DNA from: UTCHB3 sp002050155
GTDB taxonomy: Bacteria; Bacteroidota; Ignavibacteria; Ignavibacteriales; Ignavibacteriaceae
Assembly: GCA_030584105.1 (NCBI GenBank)
Contig: CP129491.1
Location: 248,001 to 312,000, forward strand
DNA length: 64,000 bases
Direction: 5' to 3'
Shown here in pieces: positions 34,414 through 44,409 of the stretch; the stretch's first letter is position 1, and the number at the start of each line of letters is the position of its first letter. The notes below the pieces were generated by a model. It worked only from the letters and a program-made list of their open reading frames with translations, did not search any database and had not been told where the DNA came from. Position numbers and translations under genes: made by a program.

Positions 34414-35553
34414 TTGATTAATAAATTAAAATTACTTACAGTTGTAGGTACAAGACCTGAAATTATCCGACTTTCAAGCGTTATGAAAGTTTGTGATAAG
34501 GTGTTCAATCATGTTGTTGCACATACCGGTCAGAACTATGACTATGAACTAAATGAGATTTTCTTTGATGATTTGGGGCTGAGAAAACCGGATCATTTTA
34601 TGAACGCCGATGTCTCATCTCTTGGGGCAACTGTAGGGGATATTTTCAGGAAAACTGAAGAAATTCTGCGACTCGAAAAACCCGATGCAATGCTGGTTCT
34701 CGGTGATACAAACTCCTGTCTTTCTGCATATATGGCAAAAAGGCTAAGAGTACCTGTTTACCATATGGAAGCGGGAAACAGGTGCTTTGACCTTAATGTA
34801 CCCGAGGAAATAAACCGAAAGGTTATCGATAACTTAGCAGATTTTAATTTGGTTTACACGGAGCACGCTCGAAGAAATCTGTTGAATGAAGGGTTCCCTT
34901 CACGAAGGATATATCTTACCGGTTCACCGATGAATGAAGTGCTGAGGGATAACCTTGAGAAAATAACTTCTTCAAAAATTCTTGCGGAACTTTCTCTTAA
35001 ACCGGGGAATTATTTTGTCGTCTCAGTGCACCGTGAAGAAAATATTGATAACATCGATAATTTAAAACAAATATTAAGCGGATTAACGGAACTTGCGGAG
35101 GCACAGAATCTCCCGGTTGTTGTAAGCACTCACCCACGGACAAGGAAGAGATTGGAGTCTATTGAGGGACTTATGTTGCCCGAAAACATTCTTTTTATGA
35201 AGCCTTTTGGGTTTTCTGATTATGTTCACTTGCAAATGAATTCAAAGTGCACAATATCAGATTCCGGCACCATTTCCGAAGAATCTGCCATTTTGGGGTT
35301 TCCGGCGATAACAATACGCAATGCGATGGAGAGACCCGAGGCAATGGATACCGGCAGCATAATTCTTTCAGGGCTTAACTCGGAAAATGTGTTGCGAAGC
35401 GTCAATTTTGTTATGAATAATGAACATGAAATTACAAACAGACCCAAAGACTATGAAATCCCCAACACCTCAGAACGGGTTGTTAAGATTATTCTGGGAA
35501 CCGCAGGTTTGTCAAATTCGTGGAATGGGATAAGCGGGGGATTGAATGTGTAA
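34414..35553 (+). CDS. capG: UDP-sugar 2-epimerase CapG (WbjD, FnlC), last step of UDP-L-FucNAc synthesis
   Basis: This 379-residue non-hydrolysing UDP-GlcNAc 2-epimerase-fold protein has VVGTRPEIIRLSSV, LGDTNSCLSAY, HMEAGNRCFDLNVPEEINR, HREENI and SDSGTISEESA. The AGNRCFD sequence is typical of the CapG/WbjD branch, where WecB has AGLRS. It starts with TTG at 34414. It overlaps legB by eight bases, so expression of the FucNAc and Leg-like modules is coupled. Confidence 0.92.
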   Translation: MINKLKLLTVVGTRPEIIRLSSVMKVCDKVFNHVVAHTGQNYDYELNEIFFDDLGLRKPDHFMNADVSSLGATVGDIFRKTEEILRLEKPDAMLVLGDTNSCLSAYMAKRLRVPVYHMEAGNRCFDLNVPEEINRKVIDNLADFNLVYTEHARRNLLNEGFPSRRIYLTGSPMNEVLRDNLEKITSSKILAELSLKPGNYFVVSVHREENIDNIDNLKQILSGLTELAEAQNLPVVVSTHPRTRKRLESIEGLMLPENILFMKPFGFSDYVHLQMNSKCTISDSGTISEESAILGFPAITIRNAMERPEAMDTGSIILSGLNSENVLRSVNFVMNNEHEITNRPKDYEIPNTSERVVKIILGTAGLSNSWNGISGGLNV

Positions 35554-36520
35554 AGTTTTAGTTACCGGTGCCGGTGGGTTTATCGGTTCGCATTTGACAG
35601 AGCTGCTTGTTAAAGAGGGATTTGATGTGCGGGCTTTTGTGCGTTATAACGGCAAAAACGACTGGGGCTGGCTTGAAACATCGGAAATTAAAAACGATAT
35701 TGAAGTAATTACCGGGGATATTCGGGATTATGATTCAGTTTATTCTGCCGTGAAGGGATGTGAAGCTGTGTTTCACTTGGCTGCATTGATTGGGATTCCC
35801 TACTCTTATGTATCACCTTTGGCTTACATAAGAACAAATGTAGAAGGAACATACAATGTTTTGGAAGCGGTTCGTCAGCTTGAACTTCAACAGGTTTTAG
35901 TTACTTCTACTTCCGAAACTTACGGAACGGCACAATATGTCCCGATTGATGAAAAACACCCGGCGGTTGGGCAGTCACCATACTCAGCCACAAAAATTGC
36001 AGCTGATCAGTTAGCCGATAGTTATTTCAGGTCGTTTGATACACCGGTGAAAATCGTAAGGCCTTTTAACACTTACGGTCCCAGACAATCTGCACGGGCA
36101 ATTATCCCGACGGTAATTACGCAGATTCTATCGGGAAAAACGGAATTAAAATTAGGCAATCTTGACCCGACGCGTGATTTAACTTTTGTTAAAGATACTG
36201 CAAGAGGTTTTCTGGAGATTTTTAAGTCGGATATAACTTTTGGTGAAGCCACTAACATCGGAATGAGTGAAGAAATTTCCGTAGGTAATCTGGTGGAGCT
36301 GATTGGTCAGTTACTTGGGGTAAAGTTAAGTGTTAGTCAGGAGCAGCAACGGGTAAGAGCTGATAAATCGGAGGTCCAAAGGTTAAAATGCGACAATTCC
36401 AAACTTAAAAAATTGACCAATTGGGCACCCGACTATAACCTCACCACCGGCTTGCAGGAAACAATAGAGTTTTTGAAAAACAATTTAATCCGGTATAAAC
36501 CGGAGATATATAATGTTTGA
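35546..36520 (+). CDS. legB: NAD-dependent 4,6-dehydratase, LegB-like
   Basis: This 324-residue extended SDR has GAGGFIGSH, FVRYNGKNDWGWLE, STSETYGTAQYVPIDE and catalytic YSATK. This combination matches LegB, the dehydratase that makes a 4-keto-6-deoxy sugar nucleotide in legionaminic acid pathways. The next gene is the matching aminotransferase. No neuB/legI-type condensing enzyme or CMP-transferase is visible in the window, so the product here may be a 4-amino (then N-formyl) 6-deoxyhexose rather than a nonulosonic acid. Confidence 0.85.
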   Translation: MCKVLVTGAGGFIGSHLTELLVKEGFDVRAFVRYNGKNDWGWLETSEIKNDIEVITGDIRDYDSVYSAVKGCEAVFHLAALIGIPYSYVSPLAYIRTNVEGTYNVLEAVRQLELQQVLVTSTSETYGTAQYVPIDEKHPAVGQSPYSATKIAADQLADSYFRSFDTPVKIVRPFNTYGPRQSARAIIPTVITQILSGKTELKLGNLDPTRDLTFVKDTARGFLEIFKSDITFGEATNIGMSEEISVGNLVELIGQLLGVKLSVSQEQQRVRADKSEVQRLKCDNSKLKKLTNWAPDYNLTTGLQETIEFLKNNLIRYKPEIYNV

Positions 36521-36535
36521 CGCAAAATTGTTATT

Positions 36536-37663
36536 ATGAGTTTTAAAATTCCACTATTTGATTTGAATTTTGATGAAAAAGAAGAAGCCGCAGTATTAGA
36601 AGTTCTGCGCTCAAAGTGGATATCAACCGGTCCTAAATGTTCTCAATTTGAATCAAAATTTGCTGCTATGTTAGGGGCTAATCATGCTTTATCATTGGCG
36701 AATTGTACGATTGCACTTCATTTGGCGATGGTAATTTGTGGAATAGAAGCTGAGGATGAGGTTATATGTCCATCTTTAACTTTTGTTGCTACAGTTAATG
36801 CCATAAGATATGTTGGAGCTATTCCAGTATTTGCAGATGTGCGAAGTCTTGAGGATTTAACGATTGATCCTGTAGATATTGAATCAAAAATCACAGCAAA
36901 GACAAAAGCAATTGTTGTGATGCATTATGGTGGTTTTGCATGCGATATGGATGCTATATTGGGAATCGCCCAAAAATACAATTTGAAAGTTATTGAGGAT
37001 GCTTGTCATGCCCCACTTTCAGAATACCACGGGAAAAAGTTAGGTACAATAGGAGATGTTGGCTGTTTTAGTTTTTTCTCAAATAAGAACATCAGCACCG
37101 GTGAAGGTGGAATGTTAGTTACAAATAATAATGAATTATTTGAAAGAGCTAAATTGCTTCGTTCTCATGGAATGACTTCTATGTCGTACGAGAGAGCAAA
37201 AGGTCATTCAACTGAGTATGATGTGGTTGCCCTTGGATATAATTATCGTATGGATGACATTAGAGCTGCAATCGGAATTGTGCAACTTGATAAATTAAAG
37301 GCGGACTTAGAAAAGAGAGCTATTGTACGAGAACACTATATCTCAAATTTAAGTAACTGTAAAAATTTGATTATCCCATTTCAAGATTATAGAGAGTTTA
37401 GTTCAAATTATATATTTCCTATAATACTTAAAAATGGAACGAAAGAAAAAAGAGATATTTTACGGCACCAACTTGCAAATGCAGGAATTCAAACAAGTGT
37501 TCACTATCCGGCGGTTCATCGGTTTAATATATATCAGCAATTTAACTACAGTTTACAGAAAACTGATTATGTAACCAACTGTTTAATTACTTTGCCAATG
37601 TATTCATCTCTACCAATAGATAAAGTTGAGTTTATTTCAAATGAAATTTTTGGTTCACTATGA
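36536..37663 (+). CDS. legC: PLP-dependent sugar 4-aminotransferase, LegC-like (DegT/DnrJ/EryC1 family)
   Basis: This 375-residue aminotransferase adds an amino group to the 4-keto sugar from the LegB-like enzyme. It has PLP aspartate D155 in EDACHAP and the Schiff-base K184 in FSFFSNKNISTGEGG. A marked AT-richness begins here and continues through most of the cluster. Its stop overlaps the next gene as ATGA. Exact nucleotide-sugar substrate is inferred from its neighbour. Confidence 0.88.
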   Translation: MSFKIPLFDLNFDEKEEAAVLEVLRSKWISTGPKCSQFESKFAAMLGANHALSLANCTIALHLAMVICGIEAEDEVICPSLTFVATVNAIRYVGAIPVFADVRSLEDLTIDPVDIESKITAKTKAIVVMHYGGFACDMDAILGIAQKYNLKVIEDACHAPLSEYHGKKLGTIGDVGCFSFFSNKNISTGEGGMLVTNNNELFERAKLLRSHGMTSMSYERAKGHSTEYDVVALGYNYRMDDIRAAIGIVQLDKLKADLEKRAIVREHYISNLSNCKNLIIPFQDYREFSSNYIFPIILKNGTKEKRDILRHQLANAGIQTSVHYPAVHRFNIYQQFNYSLQKTDYVTNCLITLPMYSSLPIDKVEFISNEIFGSL

Positions 37664-38298
37664 AAATAACTATACTTACTGATAATGTTAACAGTTGGTT
37701 TATTCCGTTTGGTCAGAAACTGCAACAAAAATTATTATCCTTAGGATTAGAATGTAATTATGTTTTTGATAAGAATGTAATAGAATATGGGGATATCTGT
37801 TTCTTACTAAGTTGTTCAAAAATATTACAATCGGAATATCTTAAAAGGAATAAGTATAATATTGTGGTTCATGCAAGTGACTTGCCACAGGGAAAGGGCT
37901 TTTCACCCCTGCAATGGCAAATTATGGAAGGTAAAAATGAAATTCCATTAACTCTTTTTGAAGCTGTGGAAGGTGTGGATGAAGGCCCTTATTATTTTAA
38001 AGATAAATTAATTTTTAATGGTTATGAATTACTTCAAGAAATGAGAGAATTGCTAGGAGAAAAAATCGTGCAAATGTGCATTGAGTTTGCTATCAATAAA
38101 GAAAGTTATTCTCCGCAATCTCAAACAGGAGAATCAACTTTCTATCCAAGACGAAAATCAGAAGATAATTTTTTGGATATAGATAAAACCATTAGAGAAC
38201 AATTTAATAAATTTCGAACTGCGGATAACATAAGATTTCCTATTAAATTTCAGATAAATGATCAGATTTATGTGTTGAAAATTACGCGAGAAAAATAA
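37660..38298 (+). CDS. Sugar N-formyltransferase-like protein
   Basis: This short 212-residue formyltransferase-fold protein has the motif HASDLPQGKGFSPLQWQI (H71) and a likely catalytic Asp in EGVDEGPYYF. The Asn two residues before the His in ordinary formyltransferases is Val here, as in this HASDLP subfamily. Coupled by ATGA to the LegC-like aminotransferase, it probably formylates the new 4-amino group with N10-formyltetrahydrofolate. A different acyl group cannot be excluded. Confidence 0.75.
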   Translation: MKITILTDNVNSWFIPFGQKLQQKLLSLGLECNYVFDKNVIEYGDICFLLSCSKILQSEYLKRNKYNIVVHASDLPQGKGFSPLQWQIMEGKNEIPLTLFEAVEGVDEGPYYFKDKLIFNGYELLQEMRELLGEKIVQMCIEFAINKESYSPQSQTGESTFYPRRKSEDNFLDIDKTIREQFNKFRTADNIRFPIKFQINDQIYVLKITREK

Positions 38299-38494
38299 AT
38301 TTTTTTTTTATTAAGCCCGTTTTAACTTATTTCCAAAATGATAGAAATACTCTAATAATTGTCGTCAAAACATTATAGTTTTATAATATCTTTATTTTTT
38401 TTGAGTTATAATCATTCATTTGAGGCTGATTGGTGATAAAAAAATTTTATTAAAAGTGCAATAAGCAGTATAGATTTAAAAAATTGATTAATTA

Positions 38495-39268
38495 ATGAAC
38501 GAAAACGATAATAGACATCTTTACCATTTTGAACAGTTTACATTAGAAAATTATAAAAAACTTCTTGAAATAGCAAAAAGTAATTTCAATTTTATTTTTT
38601 TTGAAGATTTTAACAGTAGAACAAAGAAATCGATTATCTTAAGGCATGATTTGGAATTTTCACCATTGCTGGCATTGGAAATGGCCAAGATAGAATATGA
38701 AATTGGTGTTAAATCAACAACTTTTGTAAATCTTCATAGTGAATATTACAATACTTTTGAAAAGAAAACCTATAAAATACTTGAAACTCTTCTTGAATTT
38801 GGTAATAGAATAGGGTTACATTTTGATGCACATTTTTATGGAATCGAAAATGAAAATGATTTAACTTATTACCTCATACGCGAAAAAAAAATACTACAAG
38901 AATTATTTAATGTAGAAATTAAAACATTCTCTTTTCACAATACGAACCCGTTTTTGTTACAATTTGATGATGAAGAATATTCCGGTTTACTAAATGTTTA
39001 TGCACCAAAATTTTTTAAAGAAATTGGATACGGTGCAGATTCAACCGGATACTGGAGATATGAGAATTTATTTGAACGACTTCAAAATAATAAAGATGAT
39101 GTATTACAAATATTAATACATGATGGGATGTGGCAAAAAGAGGTTCTTTCACCTCGCCAAAGAATATTTAAAGTAATTGATGATAACGCTGCCATGTTAA
39201 AAAAGTATTATGATACTACTCTTAAAGTATTTGGTGCCATTAACATAGATTGGGACAGAATAGTTTGA
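38495..39268 (+). CDS. Polysaccharide deacetylase-like protein (NodB fold)
   Basis: In this 257-residue protein the motif LRHDLEFS (H51, D52) fits the first metal motif of carbohydrate esterase family 4. FGNRIGLHFDAHFYG matches the second, and SFHNTNPF and QILIHDGMW are later conserved segments. The usual third Asp of RHDVD is Glu here. It is related to the protein at 54623. No signal peptide is seen, so it may act on a cytosolic sugar intermediate. AT-rich. Substrate unknown. Confidence 0.7.
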   Translation: MNENDNRHLYHFEQFTLENYKKLLEIAKSNFNFIFFEDFNSRTKKSIILRHDLEFSPLLALEMAKIEYEIGVKSTTFVNLHSEYYNTFEKKTYKILETLLEFGNRIGLHFDAHFYGIENENDLTYYLIREKKILQELFNVEIKTFSFHNTNPFLLQFDDEEYSGLLNVYAPKFFKEIGYGADSTGYWRYENLFERLQNNKDDVLQILIHDGMWQKEVLSPRQRIFKVIDDNAAMLKKYYDTTLKVFGAINIDWDRIV

Positions 39269-39322
39269 TTTATGATTGTAAAATATAATTTAACTCAAGA
39301 ATAAATCTGTGTTTTTATCATT

Positions 39323-40255
39323 ATGAATAAACCGTTAGTTTCAGTTACTGTCAATACTTATAATAGACCACTATTAATTTCAAGGGCAATTAATAGTATT
39401 ATTAATCAATCATACAAAAATATTGAAATTCTTGTTTATGATGCAGGAACTAATGAAGACACTAAAACTATTATTTCACAATTGGAAGATGATAGAATTA
39501 TTTATCGCAAGATAGTTAATGAGATAAGTCCTGCTCACACCTTAAACCAATTATTTTGGGATTCTAAAGGTAAATATATTGCCTGGCAGGATGATGACGA
39601 TGAAAGTTATCCGGATAGAATTGAAAAACAAGTCGATCTAATTGAATCTTTAGGTTCGGATGTGGGCTTGGTTTATTGTTGGGAAGATTATTATGATGAC
39701 AAATTGGGAAAATATCTATATACTCGTAAACCAACTTTACAAGGTGAGATTTTTACACAACTATTAGAGAGACCGGGCGGCACAGGTGGTGGAACTCAAT
39801 TGCTATTAAACCGTGAAGCTGTATTATCAGTTGGGGGAATACCGGAAAATGTAGGTATTACTTCGGATTATTTGCTGATACTAAATATTGCAAAAAAATA
39901 TAAAGTATTTTGCATCAATGAAAGTTTAGTAAGAACACATGTTAACCATCAATATCAAAGACTATCTAATCTTGGTAAATCCAATCAAAAAGAAAATGCG
40001 CAAATTAATATGTGGGCAAATCATATACTTAACTTTTATAAAAAGGATTTTCAAGAAAACAAAGTGTCACAATATTATTATTTTCGTACTTTAGCCATAA
40101 ATTATTCGAAATTAAAACGGTTAAATAGTTTTAAATATTATTTTCTATATATCCTAAATAGTCCAATTCAAAATTTAAAAAATATTATCCCCGACTTTTT
40201 ACGAATTTTACGAAATTATTTATATGAGCCTGAAAACTCCAAAATTGAATTATAA
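39323..40255 (+). CDS. Family 2 glycosyltransferase
   Basis: This 310-residue GT-A fold protein starts VSVTVNTYNRPLLISRAINS, has the nucleotide-sugar DxD-like motif WQDDDDESYPDRIEKQ and a GGTGGGTQLLLNREAV acceptor region. It would transfer a sugar from a UDP or GDP donor to the growing lipid-linked repeat unit at the inner face of the membrane. The C-terminal part is rich in Lys and Tyr. Linkage and donor cannot be told. Confidence 0.88.
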   Translation: MNKPLVSVTVNTYNRPLLISRAINSIINQSYKNIEILVYDAGTNEDTKTIISQLEDDRIIYRKIVNEISPAHTLNQLFWDSKGKYIAWQDDDDESYPDRIEKQVDLIESLGSDVGLVYCWEDYYDDKLGKYLYTRKPTLQGEIFTQLLERPGGTGGGTQLLLNREAVLSVGGIPENVGITSDYLLILNIAKKYKVFCINESLVRTHVNHQYQRLSNLGKSNQKENAQINMWANHILNFYKKDFQENKVSQYYYFRTLAINYSKLKRLNSFKYYFLYILNSPIQNLKNIIPDFLRILRNYLYEPENSKIEL

Positions 40256-40257
40256 AA

Positions 40258-41001
40258 ATGGTTGAAAAGAAGCAAGAATTAATTGTCTCAATTCATCAAC
40301 CAAGTTATTGGCCCTGGTTTGGGTTACTTTATAAAATTGCTGTTTCTGATTCATTCGTAATACTCGATGATGTTGCAACAAATAAAGCGACAAATCAATA
40401 CAGAAATATTTTTTTCTGTAATGGAAAAGAGAAATATCTGACACTTCCCATTAATTATAAAATGGGTATAAAACTGATAGATTTGGAATTTAAAAACGAT
40501 TTATATATCGATGATCATGTCTCAAAATTGGAAAATTATTACCGGAAGGCACCCTTCTACTCGGAGGGGATTTCGATTGTAAAAAAAATTTTTTTGAAAA
40601 ATCATGTTAAGCCAATTGATTTAATTATTGATACTATGATGTCGTTAATGGAGACTTTTTTAATTAAGACTAAGTTATCCCGAAGTTCTGATCTTAAGAA
40701 AGTGGGGGCTAAGGACGATTTGGTATTAGAGATTTGTCGGGCTTTGTCAGCAGATACATATATATCAGGAATGGGTGGATTGAACTATATGAAAAATTAC
40801 GATAAGTTTGATGAGAGTGGAATAAATATTCGTTTTATCAAATATACGCCAATAATTTACAAACAAAGCCCTGAATTCCGGTTCGTACCGGGACTTTCAG
40901 CTATTGATTTGATTATGTTCAACGGAGTAGAGCAATCACAAAAAATTTTCCGCGAAAATTTTTCAAAAATTGAATTATTAGAAAAGGAACAGGTTCTTTA
41001 G
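40258..41001 (+). CDS. WbqC family protein
   Basis: This 247-residue protein has the family opening SIHQPSYWPWFGLLYKI and DSFVILDDVATNKATNQYRN and a later SGMGGLNYM motif. WbqC-like proteins recur in O-antigen and capsule clusters. Their biochemical role is poorly defined and may be acyl or amino-acid transfer to a sugar. It lies two bases after the glycosyltransferase and two bases before the nucleotidyltransferase. Confidence 0.85.
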   Translation: MVEKKQELIVSIHQPSYWPWFGLLYKIAVSDSFVILDDVATNKATNQYRNIFFCNGKEKYLTLPINYKMGIKLIDLEFKNDLYIDDHVSKLENYYRKAPFYSEGISIVKKIFLKNHVKPIDLIIDTMMSLMETFLIKTKLSRSSDLKKVGAKDDLVLEICRALSADTYISGMGGLNYMKNYDKFDESGINIRFIKYTPIIYKQSPEFRFVPGLSAIDLIMFNGVEQSQKIFRENFSKIELLEKEQVL

Positions 41002-41003
41002 AG

Positions 41004-41708
41004 ATGGATGCTGTGATTCTAGCCGGTGGATTGGGTAAAAGATTAAAACCTTTCACTGAAGTTATTCCAAAACCACTGTTACCAATAGGTGAAAAGTCAG
41101 TCTTGGAAATACAAATTACTTTATTGAAGAAACATGGTTTTGATCGAATTTTTCTTGCAACAAATTATAAATCGGAGTATATAGAAAGTTTCTTTGGCGA
41201 TGGTTCAAGGTATGGAATAGAAATATTTGTTAGCAAGGAAGAAACTCCATTAGGAACTGTGGGGCCTCTTCTTCTCTTACAGGAACAATTGAAAAATGAG
41301 TTTTTGGTAATTAATGGTGATATCCTCACATTGTGTGATTTTTCCGGTTTTATGAGATTCGCGAAGTCAAAGGCAGCACTCTTAACCGTTGGTGTCAAAG
41401 AACTTACTACACCGTTTCAATTTGGAAACATTTTTTTTGAAGGTGATGATGTTGTCGAGATTCAAGAAAAACCTCTTATTAAAACTAATATCCTGGCCGG
41501 AGTATATGTTTTTTCGCCGGCAGTATTTGAATTGATACCGCCCGGAGTTCAGTATGATATGGATAATTTGATTAACGATATGCTTAAGCAGAAAAAAATT
41601 ATAAAGAAGTTTGATATTCATGAGTATTGGTTAGATATCGGAAGAGTAGATGATTACCATCAGGCACAGTTAGCTTATAAAGATCATTTTGAAGCTGAAA
41701 TGGATTGA
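41004..41708 (+). CDS. Sugar-1-phosphate nucleotidyltransferase
   Basis: This 234-residue nucleotidyltransferase-fold enzyme has AVILAGGLGKRLKPFTEVIPKP (shown in part), PLLPIGEKSVLE and an INGDIL metal motif, with EYWLDIGRVDDYHQA near the end. It activates a sugar-1-phosphate with NTP. It lacks the C-terminal beta-helix of GlmU-like enzymes. It resembles the D-glycero-D-manno-heptose or mannose type, but the substrate cannot be fixed from sequence. Confidence 0.87.
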   Translation: MDAVILAGGLGKRLKPFTEVIPKPLLPIGEKSVLEIQITLLKKHGFDRIFLATNYKSEYIESFFGDGSRYGIEIFVSKEETPLGTVGPLLLLQEQLKNEFLVINGDILTLCDFSGFMRFAKSKAALLTVGVKELTTPFQFGNIFFEGDDVVEIQEKPLIKTNILAGVYVFSPAVFELIPPGVQYDMDNLINDMLKQKKIIKKFDIHEYWLDIGRVDDYHQAQLAYKDHFEAEMD

Positions 41709-41718
41709 TTGCTTCTAA

Positions 41719-43080
41719 ATGATTCTGTTTAATAAAATATTCGAATTTGTTACTAAAGGGCATCCGCGGAGTGTAAAAGCTAAGAAAAATGTGCTGATAA
41801 GTTTCGGTATAAAAGGAATTTCTATACTTGTTCAACTTCTTTATATTCCCTTATTAGTTAATTATCTTGGTACAACTGATTATGGGTTGTTTCTGACACT
41901 GTCTTCAATAGTTGGTTGGTTTTCTTTTTTTAATTTGGGGCTTACTTTTGGATTAAAGAACCATTTTGCTGAAGCGTTAGCAGTAAATGATCAGGAGAAA
42001 GCCGGAAAGCTTGTTAGCACTACTTATATAGTTTTATCTGTTGTTTTTGCGGTTGTAATGAGTTTATCTTTGTTGGTGTTTCCTTTTGTAAATGTTGAAA
42101 AACTGTTCAACATTAAATTGGACTCATCAGATCTTTACATTCTGATGATTATTACCTTTTTTTCATTTTGCATTAGAATGATTTTGCAGGTAATATTTGC
42201 GGTGTTAGAAGCTGATCAACGGCCGGCAGAAGTAAGTTTTGTTAATATGTTATCTTCAGTACTCAGTTTAATTTCGGTTTTTATAATTACCAGGTTAAAG
42301 TCTTATGGGGATTTATTACTCACGGGTAGTATAATCAATATTGTTCCTTTAATTGTTATGTCCCTTTATACTGTTATACTATTTAGTGGCAGATACAAAA
42401 ACTATCGACCATCTTTAAAAAAACTCGATTTTTCATATTCTAAAGGACTGTTTAATCTGGGGGGTAAATTTTTTATTATTCAGATTGCTGATATGATTTT
42501 ATTTTCGACAACGAATTTTATTATAATTCAGTATTTCTCTGCAAAAGATGTTACAATATACAATATCGGTTATCGATATTTTTCAATTATTTCCATGCTT
42601 TTTGGAATTATTATTGCGCCTTTGTGGAGTGCAACTACCGAAGCATTTATCAAAGAGGATTTTGTCTGGATACGGAATACATTTCGCAAAATTCGTTTTA
42701 TTGGCTTAGTGTTCGTCTTTTGTGCCTTTTGCATGTTAATGGTCTCAGAACCGGTTATTAGGATTTGGGTGGGGGAGAAAGTACTTATTCCATTTTCGCT
42801 TAAATTAGTTTTTTTTGTAAATGTCAGTACAGGTGTTTTATTCACACCTTATGTAGCTTTTTTAAATGGTGTCAGTAAAATCAAACTGAACCTTTACCTT
42901 ACAGTACTGAATACATGTACTTTTTTTCCCTATATTCTTCTGTTTATTAAAGGAATTGGGCTTGGTGTCGCAGGTGTTGTTCTTGGCTCATTTTTTGCTG
43001 AATTACCTTGCAGAATCTCACAACCAATACAATATTATAAATTGGTGAATAAAACTGCAAAAGGTATTTGGAATGCCTGA
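41719..43080 (+). CDS. wzx: Wzx-type polysaccharide repeat-unit flippase
   Basis: This 453-residue protein has about 12-14 membrane helices and matches the oligosaccharidyl-lipid flippase/MATE superfamily (opening SFGIKGISILVQLLYIPLLV, NYLGTTDYGLF). It moves lipid-linked repeat units across the inner membrane. With the Wzy-like protein that follows, it indicates Wzy-dependent assembly. It is strongly AT-rich. Confidence 0.88.
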   Translation: MILFNKIFEFVTKGHPRSVKAKKNVLISFGIKGISILVQLLYIPLLVNYLGTTDYGLFLTLSSIVGWFSFFNLGLTFGLKNHFAEALAVNDQEKAGKLVSTTYIVLSVVFAVVMSLSLLVFPFVNVEKLFNIKLDSSDLYILMIITFFSFCIRMILQVIFAVLEADQRPAEVSFVNMLSSVLSLISVFIITRLKSYGDLLLTGSIINIVPLIVMSLYTVILFSGRYKNYRPSLKKLDFSYSKGLFNLGGKFFIIQIADMILFSTTNFIIIQYFSAKDVTIYNIGYRYFSIISMLFGIIIAPLWSATTEAFIKEDFVWIRNTFRKIRFIGLVFVFCAFCMLMVSEPVIRIWVGEKVLIPFSLKLVFFVNVSTGVLFTPYVAFLNGVSKIKLNLYLTVLNTCTFFPYILLFIKGIGLGVAGVVLGSFFAELPCRISQPIQYYKLVNKTAKGIWNA

Positions 43081-43152
43081 GAAAATTACTTTTATAGCGA
43101 ATGATTTTTTGGTGATTAATTTATATTCATTTTTTCTGTTTAAGAATCTGAA

Positions 43153-44367
43153 ATGAAACGCGAAACTTTCTTTAACTATCTTATAATTTTATTAAACCTT
43201 TCGATTATCAGTCCGATAAAATTTTTTACAAATGATTTTTTCCTGTTAGGACTTTTTCTTTTTCTTTCAATTCTTTTTATAAAACGAAATGAAAAAGTCG
43301 ATCCATTTATTATTTTCTTATTAATATTTCTTTTCATAGTAAATATAATATCGGATCTGGTCTGGCAAGATAATAATTTTATCGTTGTTTCAGGATTTGC
43401 ATTACGGATAATTAATATTTATATGAGTCTCAAAATCTTAAAAGCGAGATTTTGGGATATATATTTAAAGATTGTTTTATTTTTTGCATTAATAAGTATT
43501 CCATTTTATATAATACAATTGTTTTATCCTCAATTTTTTCTATCCATGTATCCATATTTCAGTTGGATTGATGCAGATGTCAGAAAAGAATCTGGTAAGT
43601 ATGGCTTTCTTATTCATGTTCTTCATATTGGAATGGAATATAGAAATTCAGGCTTTGCTGTTGAACCGGGAATGTTCGGATATTTTCTTGGGCTGGGTAT
43701 TGTTTTGCAGCTGTTAAAAAATAATTTTCAAATCGATCGCTATGTTATCGTTGTTTCTTTGATCGGTCTTACAACTATTTCTACCAGCTTTTACCTTTTC
43801 TTATGGCTGGCACTATCCATAATTCTTATTTATAAGAGAAATCCATTGGTTTATTTATTTGGTTTCGTAGTGGTTGTATATTTAGCGAGTGTATTATATC
43901 AATTGGATTTTATGACTGGTAAAATAATACTTACCTATAATGGTGCAATGGATACTTTTGATAAAGGATATCAAAATATGAAGTCTGATGGGTTGAATAG
44001 AGTGGGTGGAATAATTATGGATATAGATGATTTCTTAGTTTATCCAATTGGTTATGGATTTGCAAATGGAAGAAGATATACCTTGAACGGAACTATGATT
44101 AGTTCACCTAACGGATTGGGTAGTTATATTCGGTTGTATGGAGTTATTGGTATTTTATTTTTAATAATTGCATTTAGAAGAGCCGGACCTTTTTTAAATC
44201 AATATCGTAGCCCAAAATTTATATCAGTAGGGCTATCTCTTTGTCTTATTATCTTTTTATTTTCAAACCCGCTTCATAGAGACCCATTCTTTCTGGCTTT
44301 TCTCTTTTCATCATTTGTATTAAAAGGTAATCAACTGAATAGAAATATGTTTTATAAAGAGAATTAA
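43153..44367 (+). CDS. wzy: Wzy-type O-antigen/capsule polymerase
   Basis: This 404-residue protein has about ten membrane helices and a large loop. It carries an RNSGFAVEPGMFGYFLGLG segment resembling the Arg-x-x-Gly-Phe-x-x-Glu-Pro pattern of many polymerases. As usual for Wzy, overall sequence conservation is low and the call rests on topology, this motif and position next to Wzx. It would polymerise repeat units on the periplasmic side. Confidence 0.78.
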   Translation: MKRETFFNYLIILLNLSIISPIKFFTNDFFLLGLFLFLSILFIKRNEKVDPFIIFLLIFLFIVNIISDLVWQDNNFIVVSGFALRIINIYMSLKILKARFWDIYLKIVLFFALISIPFYIIQLFYPQFFLSMYPYFSWIDADVRKESGKYGFLIHVLHIGMEYRNSGFAVEPGMFGYFLGLGIVLQLLKNNFQIDRYVIVVSLIGLTTISTSFYLFLWLALSIILIYKRNPLVYLFGFVVVVYLASVLYQLDFMTGKIILTYNGAMDTFDKGYQNMKSDGLNRVGGIIMDIDDFLVYPIGYGFANGRRYTLNGTMISSPNGLGSYIRLYGVIGILFLIIAFRRAGPFLNQYRSPKFISVGLSLCLIIFLFSNPLHRDPFFLAFLFSSFVLKGNQLNRNMFYKEN

Positions 44368-44409
44368 TTTTTTTTTTGCTAATGGATAAATATTTTTTTA
44401 TAATTCTAT

